Shown piece after piece: positions 9,523 through 19,465 of a stretch of DNA of 64,000 nucleotides. Source of the stretch: Arthrobacter_E sp041360795. Lineage in GTDB: Bacteria; Actinomycetota; Actinomycetes; Actinomycetales; Micrococcaceae. Numbering within the stretch: the first letter of the stretch is position 1; each line of letters begins with the position of its first letter. Where the stretch lies: contig NZ_JBFUPW010000002.1 in assembly GCF_041360795.1 (NCBI RefSeq), forward strand, positions 372,001 through 436,000, read 5' to 3'. Under the pieces are notes generated by a model. The model had not been told where the DNA came from. It was given only the letters and a program-made list of their open reading frames with translations, and made no database searches. A program made the position numbers and the translations under genes.

Positions 9523-11409
9523 ATGAGCACCATCACCGAGTACACCGAGCCGCTGCTCTCCGAGCTCGACCCGGCGTCGAACGTCACGGACGTCCTGCTG
9601 GCCCGCGCCACCGCGACGCCGGACCGTCCCGTCTACGCCCTGCGCGCGCCGTCGTCGTCCGCAGCGACCGCCGGAACCGGAGCGCCCGGCGCCCTGCCCG
9701 GCTGGGACCTGCTCACGGCCGAGGGGTTCCTCACCCGGGTGAAGGCCCTCGCCAAGGGCCTGATCGCGGGCGGTCTGCAGCCCGGCGACCCGGTGGCCGT
9801 CATGAGCCGCACACGTTTCGAGTGGACCCTCGCGGACTTCGCCATCTGGTACGCCGGCGGTGTCACGGTGCCGATCTACGAGACGTCCTCCGCCAGCCAG
9901 ATCGAGTGGATCCTGGAGGACTCCGGAGCCCGCCGGGTGTTCGTCGAGGACGCGGCGAAGGCGGATCTCGTCACCGCGGTGGCCGAGGGCTCGGAGCTGC
10001 TGGGCAGTGCTCCCCTCCAGGTCATCCGGATGGACGACGGCGGCGCCGTGCCGAACATGGTCAGCGTCGCGAACGCCGGCGCCGGGGTCACCGAGGCGGA
10101 GCTCGAGCGACACCGCACCTTCGCATCCCTGGCCGACACCGCCTCGGTCGTCTACACCTCCGGCACCACGGGCAAGCCGAAGGGCTGCGAGATCAGCCAC
10201 GCCAACTTCGCCCTCGTGGCGGAGAACATCGTCCCGGCGCTCGGGGCGTTCACCCTGGTCCCGGACGCCCGCACGCTCATGTTCCTGCCGCTCGCCCACG
10301 TCCTGGCCCGCGCCGTGCAGGTCATCTGTCTCCATGCCGGGATCCTGGTGGGCCACAGCAGCTCCGCCTCGGAGCTCATGGCGGACATGCAGACCCTCAA
10401 GCCCACATTCCTGCTGGCCGTGCCCCGCATCTTCGAGAAGGTCGTGGCGGGCGCCCAGCAGAAGGCGGAGGAGTCCGGCAAGGGGAAGCTGTTCGCCCGT
10501 GCCTACAGCACCGCCGTCGAGTACGCCCAGGCCACCCAGCGGCACGAGCAAGGCCTCGGGGACGCCCCCGGGCTGGTCCTGCGGCTGCGGCACCTCCTCT
10601 TCGACCGGCTGCTCTATCCCCGGGTCCGGGCGGCCTTCGGCGGCCACATCACGCACACCGTCTCCGGGGCCAGCGCACTGAACCGGCACGAATCGGAATT
10701 CTTCCTTGGAGCCGGTGTGCCGATCTTGGAAGGCTACGGCCTGACCGAGACGACGGCTCCGGCGGCCGTGAACCGACCGGGCCAGAACCGGCTGGGCACT
10801 GTGGGGCGCCCTGTCCCCGGCACGTCGATCCGGATCGCGGACGACGGCGAGGTCCTGATCAAGGGCATCGGCGTCTTCAAGGGCTACCACAACAACCCGC
10901 AGGCCGACTTCGACGCGTTCGTGGACGGCTGGTTCGCCACCGGTGATCTGGGCACGCTCGACCAGGACGGCTTCCTGACCATCACGGGCCGGAAGAAGGA
11001 CCTGATCGTGACGGCGGGCGGCAAGAACGTGGCCCCGGAACCGCTCGAGGAGACCATCCGCCAGAACCCGCTCGTGGAGCACGTGGTGGTGCTCGGCGAG
11101 GGCCGGCCGTTCGTCTCCGCGCTCATCGGGCTCGACCCCGAAGCCGTCGAGGCGTGGGGCCGGCAGCACTCCCGCCCGGGCCTGACCCCGGCGGAGGCAG
11201 CCCGGCTTCCCGAGGTCCTCGACTCCCTGCAGCGGTCCGTGGATCAGGCCAACACCCAGGTCTCCAAGGCGGAGAGCATCCGCAAGTTCGCCATCCTGGA
11301 CGCGGAACTGTCCGTGGATTCGGGCCACCTGACGCCGTCGCTCAAGCTGCGCCGCAACGCCGTCGTGACCGACTTCGCCCCGCAGATCGACCAGCTCTAC
11401 CGCGGCTGA
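9523..11409 (+). CDS. Long-chain fatty-acid--CoA ligase (AMP-forming)
   Basis: A 628-aa acyl-adenylate-forming enzyme. The ATP-binding loop YTSGTTGKPKG is at 211-221, the A5 motif GYGLTETTAPAA near 405-416, and the C-terminal hinge and lysine region TGRKKDLIVTAGGKNVAPEP near 487-506. The domain order and length fit FadD15-type ligases of actinobacteria, which activate long-chain fatty acids for beta-oxidation or lipid synthesis. It follows the pmt gene by 36 bp and may be cotranscribed with it. A strong bidirectional terminator lies downstream. Confidence 0.92.
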   Translation: MSTITEYTEPLLSELDPASNVTDVLLARATATPDRPVYALRAPSSSAATAGTGAPGALPGWDLLTAEGFLTRVKALAKGLIAGGLQPGDPVAVMSRTRFEWTLADFAIWYAGGVTVPIYETSSASQIEWILEDSGARRVFVEDAAKADLVTAVAEGSELLGSAPLQVIRMDDGGAVPNMVSVANAGAGVTEAELERHRTFASLADTASVVYTSGTTGKPKGCEISHANFALVAENIVPALGAFTLVPDARTLMFLPLAHVLARAVQVICLHAGILVGHSSSASELMADMQTLKPTFLLAVPRIFEKVVAGAQQKAEESGKGKLFARAYSTAVEYAQATQRHEQGLGDAPGLVLRLRHLLFDRLLYPRVRAAFGGHITHTVSGASALNRHESEFFLGAGVPILEGYGLTETTAPAAVNRPGQNRLGTVGRPVPGTSIRIADDGEVLIKGIGVFKGYHNNPQADFDAFVDGWFATGDLGTLDQDGFLTITGRKKDLIVTAGGKNVAPEPLEETIRQNPLVEHVVVLGEGRPFVSALIGLDPEAVEAWGRQHSRPGLTPAEAARLPEVLDSLQRSVDQANTQVSKAESIRKFAILDAELSVDSGHLTPSLKLRRNAVVTDFAPQIDQLYRG

Positions 11410-11471
11410 ACGGCTGGGCGACTGAACGGCTGAGGCCCGCTGGGCCTCACCCTCCGGGACCCGCTCCCCGG

Positions 11472-11515
11472 ACACGGAAAAGCCCGCCCCTCACCGGGGG
11501 CGGGCTTTTCCGTGT
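11472..11515. terminator. Strong bidirectional terminator
   Basis: A perfect 19-bp inverted repeat (11472-11490 and 11497-11515) with a 6-nt loop contains an A-tract on the left arm and TTTT on the right arm. It serves the convergent acyl-CoA ligase and DUF1461 genes. Confidence 0.9.
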
Positions 11516-11546
11516 CAGCCGGGTCGCCCCGAGCCGGGCGCCGGGA

Positions 11547-12968
11547 TCACTCCCCCGCGACGGCGGCCTGCTGAGCGGCCAGGCGGCCCGCGATGACGGC
11601 CTTGCGGGCTTCGCGGCGGCGCTTGGTGGGCCAGGTGCAGATGAGCGTAATCAGGGCCGTGAGGAACACCAGACCGGCGATGGTGACGGCCGAGTCGATC
11701 CAGAACTGCCCCGGGAACAGGCGGATCAGCGTGTCCTGCAGCGTGAAGGTCCAGGTCCCGTTGGCGAAGAAGATCTCGTGGAAGCCGGTGAAGAAGCTGT
11801 CCCAGCCCAGGAAGCCGACGACGCCGAGCGCCACGATGATCACGAGCGTCACCACGGAGGCGGCGAAGAAGGCGTGCCGCAGCGAGCCGTCGCGGCGGCG
11901 TCCCAGGTACCAGATGGCCACGAGGGCCAGCACCGCGAGCAGGGCGCCCACACCCCACGTGCTCATGGTGACCATCTTGACGTCGGCCATGTGGGAGATC
12001 TCGGGGTCGCGGAACAGCTTGGTGCCGCTGGCCGTCACCAGGTCACCGAGGTACCTCGGCCCGGCGAAGTTGCTCAGGTAATCCACGGCGTACGAGCCGT
12101 ACGTGAGCCGGTCCTCCTGGCTGAAGCCGTAGCCGTCGCCCGGGAAGCCGGGCCGGAAGTACTCGATCCAGAGGAACAGCGGAGTGGCCACCACGCGGAC
12201 GGCGGCGATCACGAGCAGGAGCGGCAGGAAGATCGCGCTCAGGATCTTCACGACGCGCGGGCCCACAGGCTTCGCGGCCAGCGCGGCGTCGCGGGCGGCC
12301 TGGCGCTTCTGCACCTCCTCATCGGGGGCGCGCACCGTGAGCGCGCTCGTGGGAAGGCGTTCCTGGATCACGGTGGCCGGGGCTCCGGCAGTTGCCTTGT
12401 CCTCGTCCGCGGCGCGGGCTGCGGACTCGTCGCCGGCCATCTCGGCCTCCGGCGCTGCCGGCTCGGAAGTCGCCGGCTCAGCAGTCACAGGCTCACTGGC
12501 ATCAGCGTCCGGCGTGACAGGCTCAGGCGTGACAGGCTCCGGCGTGACGGGCTCGGGGCTCGCGGTGCCGAACGCCTCCGTGCGGGCAGAGTCGCCCAGG
12601 ATGGTCGGGCGGGCGGCGTCCGATGCGGCGGGCGCGGACAGGCTTTCCGCCACGACCGGGGTGTCCTCCGGAGCACTGGACGGCTCGGAGCCTTCGCGGG
12701 CGTCCGGGGCAGGGGTTCCGGCGGAGCGGGCCGCACTGGCCTCCGGGTCCCAGGGGGCGGGTTCCTTGAGGCCGTCCGAGGAGGAGGTCTCTGCCTCCCC
12801 GGCGCCATCAGGCTGCGTTCCGGGGGCGGTCTTCTCCGTCTCCTGGCGGGCGTCGCCCTCGGAGGCATCCGCCGCCGTCGAGCCCTTCATCCATTCGAAT
12901 GCGGGTTCGTCGGAATCGTGGGGGCTGTCCCACGCCGGGTCATTGGGCTTCTTGTCGCTCACGGTCAT
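11547..12968 (-). CDS. TIGR01906/DUF1461 integral membrane protein with long acidic N-terminus
   Basis: A 473-aa protein of two parts. Residues 1 to about 240 are low-complexity, rich in Ala/Glu/Pro/Ser and probably disordered and cytoplasmic. Residues 250-450 carry about four membrane helices and match the DUF1461 (TIGR01906) family, including the conserved extracytoplasmic motif EISHMADVKMV. Function is unknown; members are widespread in actinobacteria and Firmicutes. The ATG at 12968 begins MTVSDKKP; an upstream in-frame start is possible but has no better ribosome-binding site. A short tandem 15-bp repeat encodes repeated Glu-Pro-Val-Thr-Pro. Confidence 0.8.
   Translation of the reverse strand: MTVSDKKPNDPAWDSPHDSDEPAFEWMKGSTAADASEGDARQETEKTAPGTQPDGAGEAETSSSDGLKEPAPWDPEASAARSAGTPAPDAREGSEPSSAPEDTPVVAESLSAPAASDAARPTILGDSARTEAFGTASPEPVTPEPVTPEPVTPDADASEPVTAEPATSEPAAPEAEMAGDESAARAADEDKATAGAPATVIQERLPTSALTVRAPDEEVQKRQAARDAALAAKPVGPRVVKILSAIFLPLLLVIAAVRVVATPLFLWIEYFRPGFPGDGYGFSQEDRLTYGSYAVDYLSNFAGPRYLGDLVTASGTKLFRDPEISHMADVKMVTMSTWGVGALLAVLALVAIWYLGRRRDGSLRHAFFAASVVTLVIIVALGVVGFLGWDSFFTGFHEIFFANGTWTFTLQDTLIRLFPGQFWIDSAVTIAGLVFLTALITLICTWPTKRRREARKAVIAGRLAAQQAAVAGE
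12511..12555. repeat. Three tandem 15-bp units in coding DNA
   Basis: Three near-identical units of GGCGTGACAGGCTCA type lie inside the DUF1461 gene. They encode a Pro-Val-Thr-Pro-Glu repeat in the disordered N-terminal region. Slippage there would change linker length in frame. Confidence 0.8.
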
Positions 12969-13161
12969 CCACTTCTCGTCCGGCCTGGCGCCAGGCTGCA
13001 ACGGGCATTCGGTTCTCCCTGTGACAGTACCCGTCAACACCGACAGCCGGACGGAAATGCGCGGCGTGGTCCCGGATCAACCGCCGGATTGTTGCCGGAG
13101 CGTTATCCGCACGGTCTCATGAGCCGCGCGGTCCGCCTCTCCCGCGGTTCCTCCGCACCGC

Positions 13162-14400
13162 TCAGGCGTTGCCGTACTGGGCCCAGGGGATGTTCCAGTC
13201 GCCGAAACCTTCGTCCGCACGGATGGGCGGCCCGGCGGTGTTCTTGAACTGCACCACGTCACCCGGCTTCATGTGTTCGAAGAACCAGGCGGCGTCCTTC
13301 GGCAGCAGGCCGACGCAGCCGTGGGAGATGTTGGTGTTGCCGATGAACTGGGTGCCCCCCGGCAGGGTCTCGTGGACGTACACGCCGCTCCAAGTGAGGC
13401 GGTTCGCGTAGTTCACGTCGGTCGGAGCGTAGTAGAGCGGGTCGCCCGGCTTGAGGCCGATGCTCTCCGCCCGGAAGTGGGAGACGCGCTGCTGCTCCAG
13501 GATGATGGCGGAACCGGATGGCGAGGGCATCTCGGGTCCGCCCATGCCGGCATCCGCCGAGTACACGAGCTGGCCGTCCTGGTAGACGCGCATGGTGTGC
13601 GCGGCGCCGTCCATGACGGCCACGCGCTGCGGACCGACCTTGAACGTGGTCGTCTTGCTGAAGCTGCCGATCTGGCCGTTGCCGAACGGCACGCCGAAGA
13701 GCTGCTGGTCCAGGGTCACGGTGCTGCCGGACTTCCAGTACGACTCCGGGCGGATCCGGGCCATGGTGTCCGAGTACCAGTGCCACTTGACTTTCTGACC
13801 GGCGCTGGAGGTGACCTTGACAGCCTTCTCAACACCGGCCTTGTTGGCGTCCAGGACCGGTTCGGAGAACGTCAGCTGGATGGGCTGGCCCGCACCGATC
13901 TGATCGCCCAGGGTGCCCACCACGAGCGTCGTGTTGGCCTCGTTCTTGGTGAGCACGGTGGTGAAGCTGCTGGTGCGCTGGGTTTCCCCGCCCGCCTCGT
14001 CCACCGCGGTGTAGCTGAGGGTGTAGGTGGTGTTGAACGCCAGTTTCCCGGTGGCCTTCCACTGGGCGTTCCCGGCGTCGTACTCACCCTCGACGGCGGC
14101 GCCCTTCGCGGGAGCCAGACGGACGTCCTTCACGGTGCCGTTGACGGCCTTCACGACAGGCGCCGTCACCGGGTTCACTTCCTTGGCGCCGTTGAGGGGC
14201 GCGACGGTGAGCTGCACGGGCTTGGCCGGCGGGGCCTGGGTGGTTGGGGCCTGGGAGGACCCGGCAGGTGAGGTGGTGTTCACGGCACCCAGCCACTGCG
14301 GAGCCGTGGCGGCGCCGATCCCGCCGAGGACGATGACGGCCCCGGCTGCGGACAGCGCGACGATCTTGACGGCCCGGCTCTTGCGGGTGCTCGGTTTCAT
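13162..14400 (-). CDS. L,D-transpeptidase with Ig-like domains
   Basis: A 412-aa exported enzyme that makes 3-3 cross-links in peptidoglycan or attaches proteins to it. A basic N-terminus followed by a hydrophobic segment (about 13-35) is a signal/anchor. Two Ig-like modules occupy roughly 60-260, and the YkuD catalytic domain follows with the motif ISHGCVGL (H360, C362). This architecture matches mycobacterial LdtMt2-type proteins. The ATG is preceded by GAGGGA. A stable 12-bp hairpin sits just upstream of the ribosome-binding site. ahcY lies upstream on the same strand but is separated by a terminator. Confidence 0.92.
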   Translation of the reverse strand: MKPSTRKSRAVKIVALSAAGAVIVLGGIGAATAPQWLGAVNTTSPAGSSQAPTTQAPPAKPVQLTVAPLNGAKEVNPVTAPVVKAVNGTVKDVRLAPAKGAAVEGEYDAGNAQWKATGKLAFNTTYTLSYTAVDEAGGETQRTSSFTTVLTKNEANTTLVVGTLGDQIGAGQPIQLTFSEPVLDANKAGVEKAVKVTSSAGQKVKWHWYSDTMARIRPESYWKSGSTVTLDQQLFGVPFGNGQIGSFSKTTTFKVGPQRVAVMDGAAHTMRVYQDGQLVYSADAGMGGPEMPSPSGSAIILEQQRVSHFRAESIGLKPGDPLYYAPTDVNYANRLTWSGVYVHETLPGGTQFIGNTNISHGCVGLLPKDAAWFFEHMKPGDVVQFKNTAGPPIRADEGFGDWNIPWAQYGNA

Positions 14401-14417
14401 GGTGTTCCCTCAACGGG

Positions 14418-14446
14418 CTGTGCCGGGGCTGAACCCCGGCACAGCG
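14418..14446 (-). promoter_or_regulatory. Hairpin in the leader of the L,D-transpeptidase gene
   Basis: A perfect 12-bp stem (arms 14418-14429 and 14435-14446) with a 5-nt loop ends a few bases before the GAGGGA ribosome-binding site. It could insulate the start or stabilise the mRNA 5' end. Readthrough termination is less likely because no T-run follows. Confidence 0.5.
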
Positions 14447-14501
14447 CCCTGCTCTTCGTGGCAAATCAGTTGAGGCCATTTTATCCCCGGCCACCAGGGA
14501 A

Positions 14502-14542
14502 AAGCCTGAACCCGGCACTTCGGCGGCGCCGGGTTCAGGCTT
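14502..14542 (-). terminator. Rho-independent terminator of ahcY
   Basis: On the minus strand a 15-bp stem (arms 14528-14542 and 14502-14516) is followed by a short T-run inside CTTTTCCC, 22 bases after the ahcY stop. Confidence 0.85.
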
Positions 14543-14564
14543 CAGCGGTACTGCGGTTCAGCGC

Positions 14565-16043
<1,479 letters not shown>

Positions 16044-16079
16044 GTTGCTCTGGTTTCCGATCTGGTGTGGGGCCGGGGC

Positions 16080-16265
16080 TCAGTTGGCGGTGCGGGAGGC
16101 GTCACGCAGGGAGGCGGGCAGCAGCAGCGGGATGCCGTCCTCCACGGGATAACGGACGGCGGACTCCCCCGTGCCGGCGACGAGCTCGTCGCCTTCCTGG
16201 TGCAGGGGCGCGCCGGTCTCGGGGCAGCGGAGGATGCTCAGCAGTTCTGGGCTCAGCGAAGGCAT
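16080..16265 (-). CDS. Trm112-like protein
   Basis: A 61-aa protein starting MPSLSPELLSILRCPETG, typical of the Trm112 family. In eukaryotes and archaea, Trm112 activates several methyltransferases. Here only one cysteine remains (CPETG), so the zinc ribbon is not conserved, which is usual for bacterial members. A start at 16313 would add 16 residues, but the internal ATG gives the standard family length. Lying directly upstream of ahcY, it sits in a methylation-related context. Confidence 0.82.
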   Translation of the reverse strand: MPSLSPELLSILRCPETGAPLHQEGDELVAGTGESAVRYPVEDGIPLLLPASLRDASRTAN

Positions 16266-16352
16266 GGAAGGCTCCAAACATCGGGCCCCGGAAGGCCGGG
16301 GCGGCGTGACCACCTTCCAGCCTACCGCCGTCGCCGGCTCGCGACGGAACCG

Positions 16353-16757
16353 TCAGGGTTCGCGCAGGGCCCGCAGATGGCCGCGGCGCGTGCCTTCGGC
16401 GCCGACGGGAGGTTCGAGGAGCGGCGGGCGGAGGCGCTGCGGGATCCCGGTGGCGGGTTCGGCGTCGTCACCGGCGGCCTGGCGCTCTTCCCGCACGGCG
16501 TCGGCCAGGGCGGAGAGCTCATCGCTCTCCGGGCGGGTGACCCGGCGCTCCGCTTCGGCGGACGCGGGCAGGGCGATCCGCAGGACCTCCCAGCCGCGGG
16601 GCACGGTCAGCCGGTCCGCATGGTGCACGCAGAGGTCGTAGCTGTGGGGCTCGGGATAGACGGCCAGAGGCCCCAGGACGGCGGTCGAATCCGCGTACAC
16701 GTACGTCAAAGTGGCCACCGCGGACTCACGGCAGGCCGAACGCGAACACATCCTCAT
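16353..16757 (-). CDS. DUF3499 family protein
   Basis: A 134-aa protein with the DUF3499 signature near its N-terminus: MRMCSRSAC, then LTYVYADSTAVLGPL, then EPHSYDLC and PRGWEVLR. Four cysteines or histidines in the first 60 residues could bind a metal. Function is unknown. It is restricted to actinobacteria and is usually divergent from a metallopeptidase-family gene, exactly as here. An alternative GTG start at 16766 adds three residues. Confidence 0.85.
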   Translation of the reverse strand: MRMCSRSACRESAVATLTYVYADSTAVLGPLAVYPEPHSYDLCVHHADRLTVPRGWEVLRIALPASAEAERRVTRPESDELSALADAVREERQAAGDDAEPATGIPQRLRPPLLEPPVGAEGTRRGHLRALREP

Positions 16758-16834
16758 GGCACCCACAACGCACCAGATTACCGTCTGGCAGCCCGTTTTC
16801 GTCGCAAGGGCGGGAGCGGGTCTAGAGTCGATCT

Positions 16835-17332
16835 ATGCAGTCCGGACCCAACGAACCCTCGGCGACGTTCTCCTTCCCGGAGACGAAGGAGGAAACGGCG
16901 GCCGGCCGTGACTTCCGGCACCGCCGCAGGAACCGCCACGGACGCGGCCAGCGCGGGGACATGATCCTGCCGACGCTCCCCGGACACCGCAACCGTGCGG
17001 AGCGCTTCGACGATCTGGTGCTGGACACCGCGCAGCGGCTCCACGATCTGCAGGGCCATCTCCTGGACGGCGTCCTCTTCGCCGTGGAGGAGATCCCGCC
17101 GGGGCTGGAGGAACTGCTGGCCAGTGGTCTGCCCGCTCCCCTGGGTCTCAGCACCCCGGCACGCGGCGATCTGGCGCCCCGCGTGACCGTGTACCGGCGC
17201 GTGGTGGAACAGAACTGCCCGGTCAAGGAGCAGCTGCCGGATCTGGTGCACGACGTCGTGGTGGAACACACCGCGCAGCTCCTCGGCGTCGCGCCCGAGA
17301 CCCTCGACCCGTACTACCACCGCGGTCTCTGA
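16835..17332 (+). CDS. Metallopeptidase-family protein (Zincin_1-like) with altered active-site motif
   Basis: A 165-aa protein of the actinobacterial metallopeptidase family, divergent from DUF3499. The first 40 residues are polar and Arg-rich. The region that should hold HExxH reads LVHDVVVEHTAQLLG near residues 137-151, so the catalytic Glu is not in its expected place and Asp follows the His. Other members of this actinobacterial subgroup look similar to me, so a non-catalytic or alternative role is possible. A long hairpin repeat lies 38 bp downstream. Confidence 0.75.
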   Translation: MQSGPNEPSATFSFPETKEETAAGRDFRHRRRNRHGRGQRGDMILPTLPGHRNRAERFDDLVLDTAQRLHDLQGHLLDGVLFAVEEIPPGLEELLASGLPAPLGLSTPARGDLAPRVTVYRRVVEQNCPVKEQLPDLVHDVVVEHTAQLLGVAPETLDPYYHRGL

Positions 17333-17369
17333 ACCCCGGCGTCACGTGGGCGGGCCCGCCTGTCGAGTT

Positions 17370-17426
17370 CGCTATCGGGGGTGTGAGTCCGCTACATCTG
17401 GTAGCGGACTCACACCCCTGATAGCG
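17370..17426. repeat. Long intergenic hairpin (type A)
   Basis: Arms of 26 bp (17370-17395 and 17401-17426) pair with one mismatch around a 5-nt loop. It sits between convergent genes, has no T-run, and is much longer than a typical terminator stem. It resembles the other long hairpins at 41.1, 41.8, 44.2, 59.3 and 61.4 kb in form, not in sequence. Confidence 0.8.
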
Positions 17427-17497
17427 TATTCAGGCCCGGGGCGGGACCGATTCGGACGAGCGAGCCGGACGAGCGAGCCGTCAGGATCGGCGCCCGT

Positions 17498-19465
17498 TCA
17501 GTGCCCCAGGCGCACCGGGAGCTTGTCGAGGCCGGAACCGGTGACCGGCACCGAGAGGACGCTCAGACCCGGGCCCTTGTCCTCGGTCTGGACCACCGCG
17601 GCGTAGGCGGGTTCGCCCGAGGCGGAGAGCAGGTAGCCGACCACGTCCGATCCCCCGGCCTTCGCTGGGATCTCGACCGACGCCGTCGTGCCGGCCGCCA
17701 GAGTCGCCTTCGCCGCCGGCTGGATGGCGCCGTCGGCCGTGATCGCACGGTAACTGATCTCCGCGCGGCCGCTGGGCGCCCCGAACTGGAGCCTGCTCGT
17801 GCCACCCACGGGGACGGCCATGACCTGGGACGTGCTCAGAGGAGCCGACGCCGGCACCCAGGCGAAGTCGGACGGGTCCTTCGCGGTGGTCCCTCGCGTC
17901 GCCCGGACGGCGGCCGTCACCGAGACGTCGGAGCTGACCGCGATGGTGTACTCGCCGTCCGGCAGGCCGGAGAGCGGAACCTGCGTCACCGTGCCGGCGG
18001 GGGCGTTCACCACGCCCTTGTCGAGGGCCTGCTGACCGCTCTTGCCGTACACCCGGACCTGGACCACCGCGTCCTGCGCGCCGGGGACGGCCAGCGCCAG
18101 GGTGGGCTCGGCGTCCTCGAAACCGGATCCGAGCTTCGCCGCTGCGGCGCTGCCCTTCAGCGAGACGCCCGGGACGACCTGACGGGTGCCGGGCTGGCCG
18201 GTCGGGCCGAGGTAGTCGACGCCGCCGGGCGTCAGTCCACGGAGCACACTCTGCTGCACCGTGGCCGTGACCGGGCCACCCGTGCTGCTCACGTGCACGG
18301 CCAGGGCCGCCTGCTGCGGAGCCAGGCCCGCGAGCACGAGCGACCGGGACTGACCTGCGCCGATCGAGAGCCCGCGGCTGCCCGGGGCCTTGATCTGGCC
18401 CTTGTCGCCGTAGAGCTCCAGATTCACCGTGGCCGGGGTGGTGCTGGGATTGGAGAGATTCAGCACGGAGGTGCGTCCCACCAGGGTCGATGCGCCCACC
18501 AGCCATTGGTCGCTGCTCGGCGCCTGGCAGGTGACCGCTGCCAGGCCGCGGAGGTCGCCGTCGGCCGCACGGTAGGACAGAGCGGCCGCGCCCGTGGAGT
18601 CCTTGCCGTCCAGGGTTCCGACCCGCAGCACCTCGGGCCCGGACGGGGTCCGCGACGGGATCGCCGCGACCTTCAGGTCCGGCAGACCGGGGACGCCCTC
18701 GTCGGTCTTGGGGCTCGCCTTGGTCAGCCCCTGGAGGGTTTTGCCGTCCAGCGACTGCACACCGCTGGCGGGCATCCGGCCGTTCGGATCGCTCAGGGTC
18801 AGACCGCGGAACACCGTCGTCGCGGTGCTCGACTCCGGCCGGAACTGGGCGTCCGTGCCGTCACCGGCACCGGCCAGGAGCCGCGGAGCAGCGGGGCAGA
18901 CCGAGAGGGAATCGCCGGCGGGAACCTCAGCCGCGACGGCGGCCAGCTGGCCACCCGCCGACCGCGGCGCCGCGGTGCCGCCCGCGGCGACGGCACCGAG
19001 CAGAGCGATCGATGCGACGCCCGCCGTGCCCGCCGCGATGGCCTTCGCGATCTTCCGGGCGGCCCGCGGATTCTTCACGGGCGTGGCGCCCTCTGACGCC
19101 GGGGAGGCAGACGCCGCAGGCAGTGCGACGCCGGCCTCGGCCTTCAGCTTCTTACCCGGTTTTTTCGCCGCCGCCTCGCGCTGAGCTTCGGCCTTGGCTG
19201 CCTTCGCGGCGGCTTTGCCGGCCCGCGCCTCTGCTTTTGCGGCGCGCGCCGGTGACTTGGCCGCTCCCCGTGTCGCGGGGTCGCCGGTGACGGCTCCAGC
19301 GGCGGGAGCCACCGGGGGCTCCGGGGCCTTGGCAGGCTCCGGCTGCTTCACCGGCTCGGGCTGCTTCACGGGCTCCGGGGCCTTGGCCTCGGACGCCGGG
19401 CTCTCCGGACCGTTGCCCTCCACCGCGCCGGTCTCGGCGCGCTCGTCCTTGTTGTCCTCAGTCAT
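17498..19465 (-). CDS. DUF5719 family secreted/membrane-anchored protein
   Basis: A 655-aa protein. Residues 1-135 are a low-complexity, highly charged Ala/Lys/Pro/Glu-rich cytoplasmic stretch, followed by one membrane segment (about 140-165) and a large extracytoplasmic beta-rich region of about 480 residues matching DUF5719. Function is unknown. In actinobacteria the family is linked to a family-2 glycosyltransferase and whiB, as here. The start overlaps the glycosyltransferase stop by 8 bp, so the two proteins are probably translationally coupled and may work together at the cell surface. Confidence 0.82.
   Translation of the reverse strand: MTEDNKDERAETGAVEGNGPESPASEAKAPEPVKQPEPVKQPEPAKAPEPPVAPAAGAVTGDPATRGAAKSPARAAKAEARAGKAAAKAAKAEAQREAAAKKPGKKLKAEAGVALPAASASPASEGATPVKNPRAARKIAKAIAAGTAGVASIALLGAVAAGGTAAPRSAGGQLAAVAAEVPAGDSLSVCPAAPRLLAGAGDGTDAQFRPESSTATTVFRGLTLSDPNGRMPASGVQSLDGKTLQGLTKASPKTDEGVPGLPDLKVAAIPSRTPSGPEVLRVGTLDGKDSTGAAALSYRAADGDLRGLAAVTCQAPSSDQWLVGASTLVGRTSVLNLSNPSTTPATVNLELYGDKGQIKAPGSRGLSIGAGQSRSLVLAGLAPQQAALAVHVSSTGGPVTATVQQSVLRGLTPGGVDYLGPTGQPGTRQVVPGVSLKGSAAAAKLGSGFEDAEPTLALAVPGAQDAVVQVRVYGKSGQQALDKGVVNAPAGTVTQVPLSGLPDGEYTIAVSSDVSVTAAVRATRGTTAKDPSDFAWVPASAPLSTSQVMAVPVGGTSRLQFGAPSGRAEISYRAITADGAIQPAAKATLAAGTTASVEIPAKAGGSDVVGYLLSASGEPAYAAVVQTEDKGPGLSVLSVPVTGSGLDKLPVRLGH

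Noticed and set aside
8223..10946. Long plus-strand frame crossing the pmt and acyl-CoA ligase genes in another phase
   Set aside because: It overlaps two well-supported genes and encodes only Arg/Gly/Pro-rich sequence.
9040..11475. Long minus-strand frame opposite the acyl-CoA ligase
   Set aside because: Codon-position G/C pattern and motifs support the plus-strand ligase; the minus-strand product is low-complexity.
16044..16079. SAH riboswitch upstream of ahcY
   Set aside because: Only 36 bases separate ahcY from the preceding gene, too few for the riboswitch, and no matching fold was seen.
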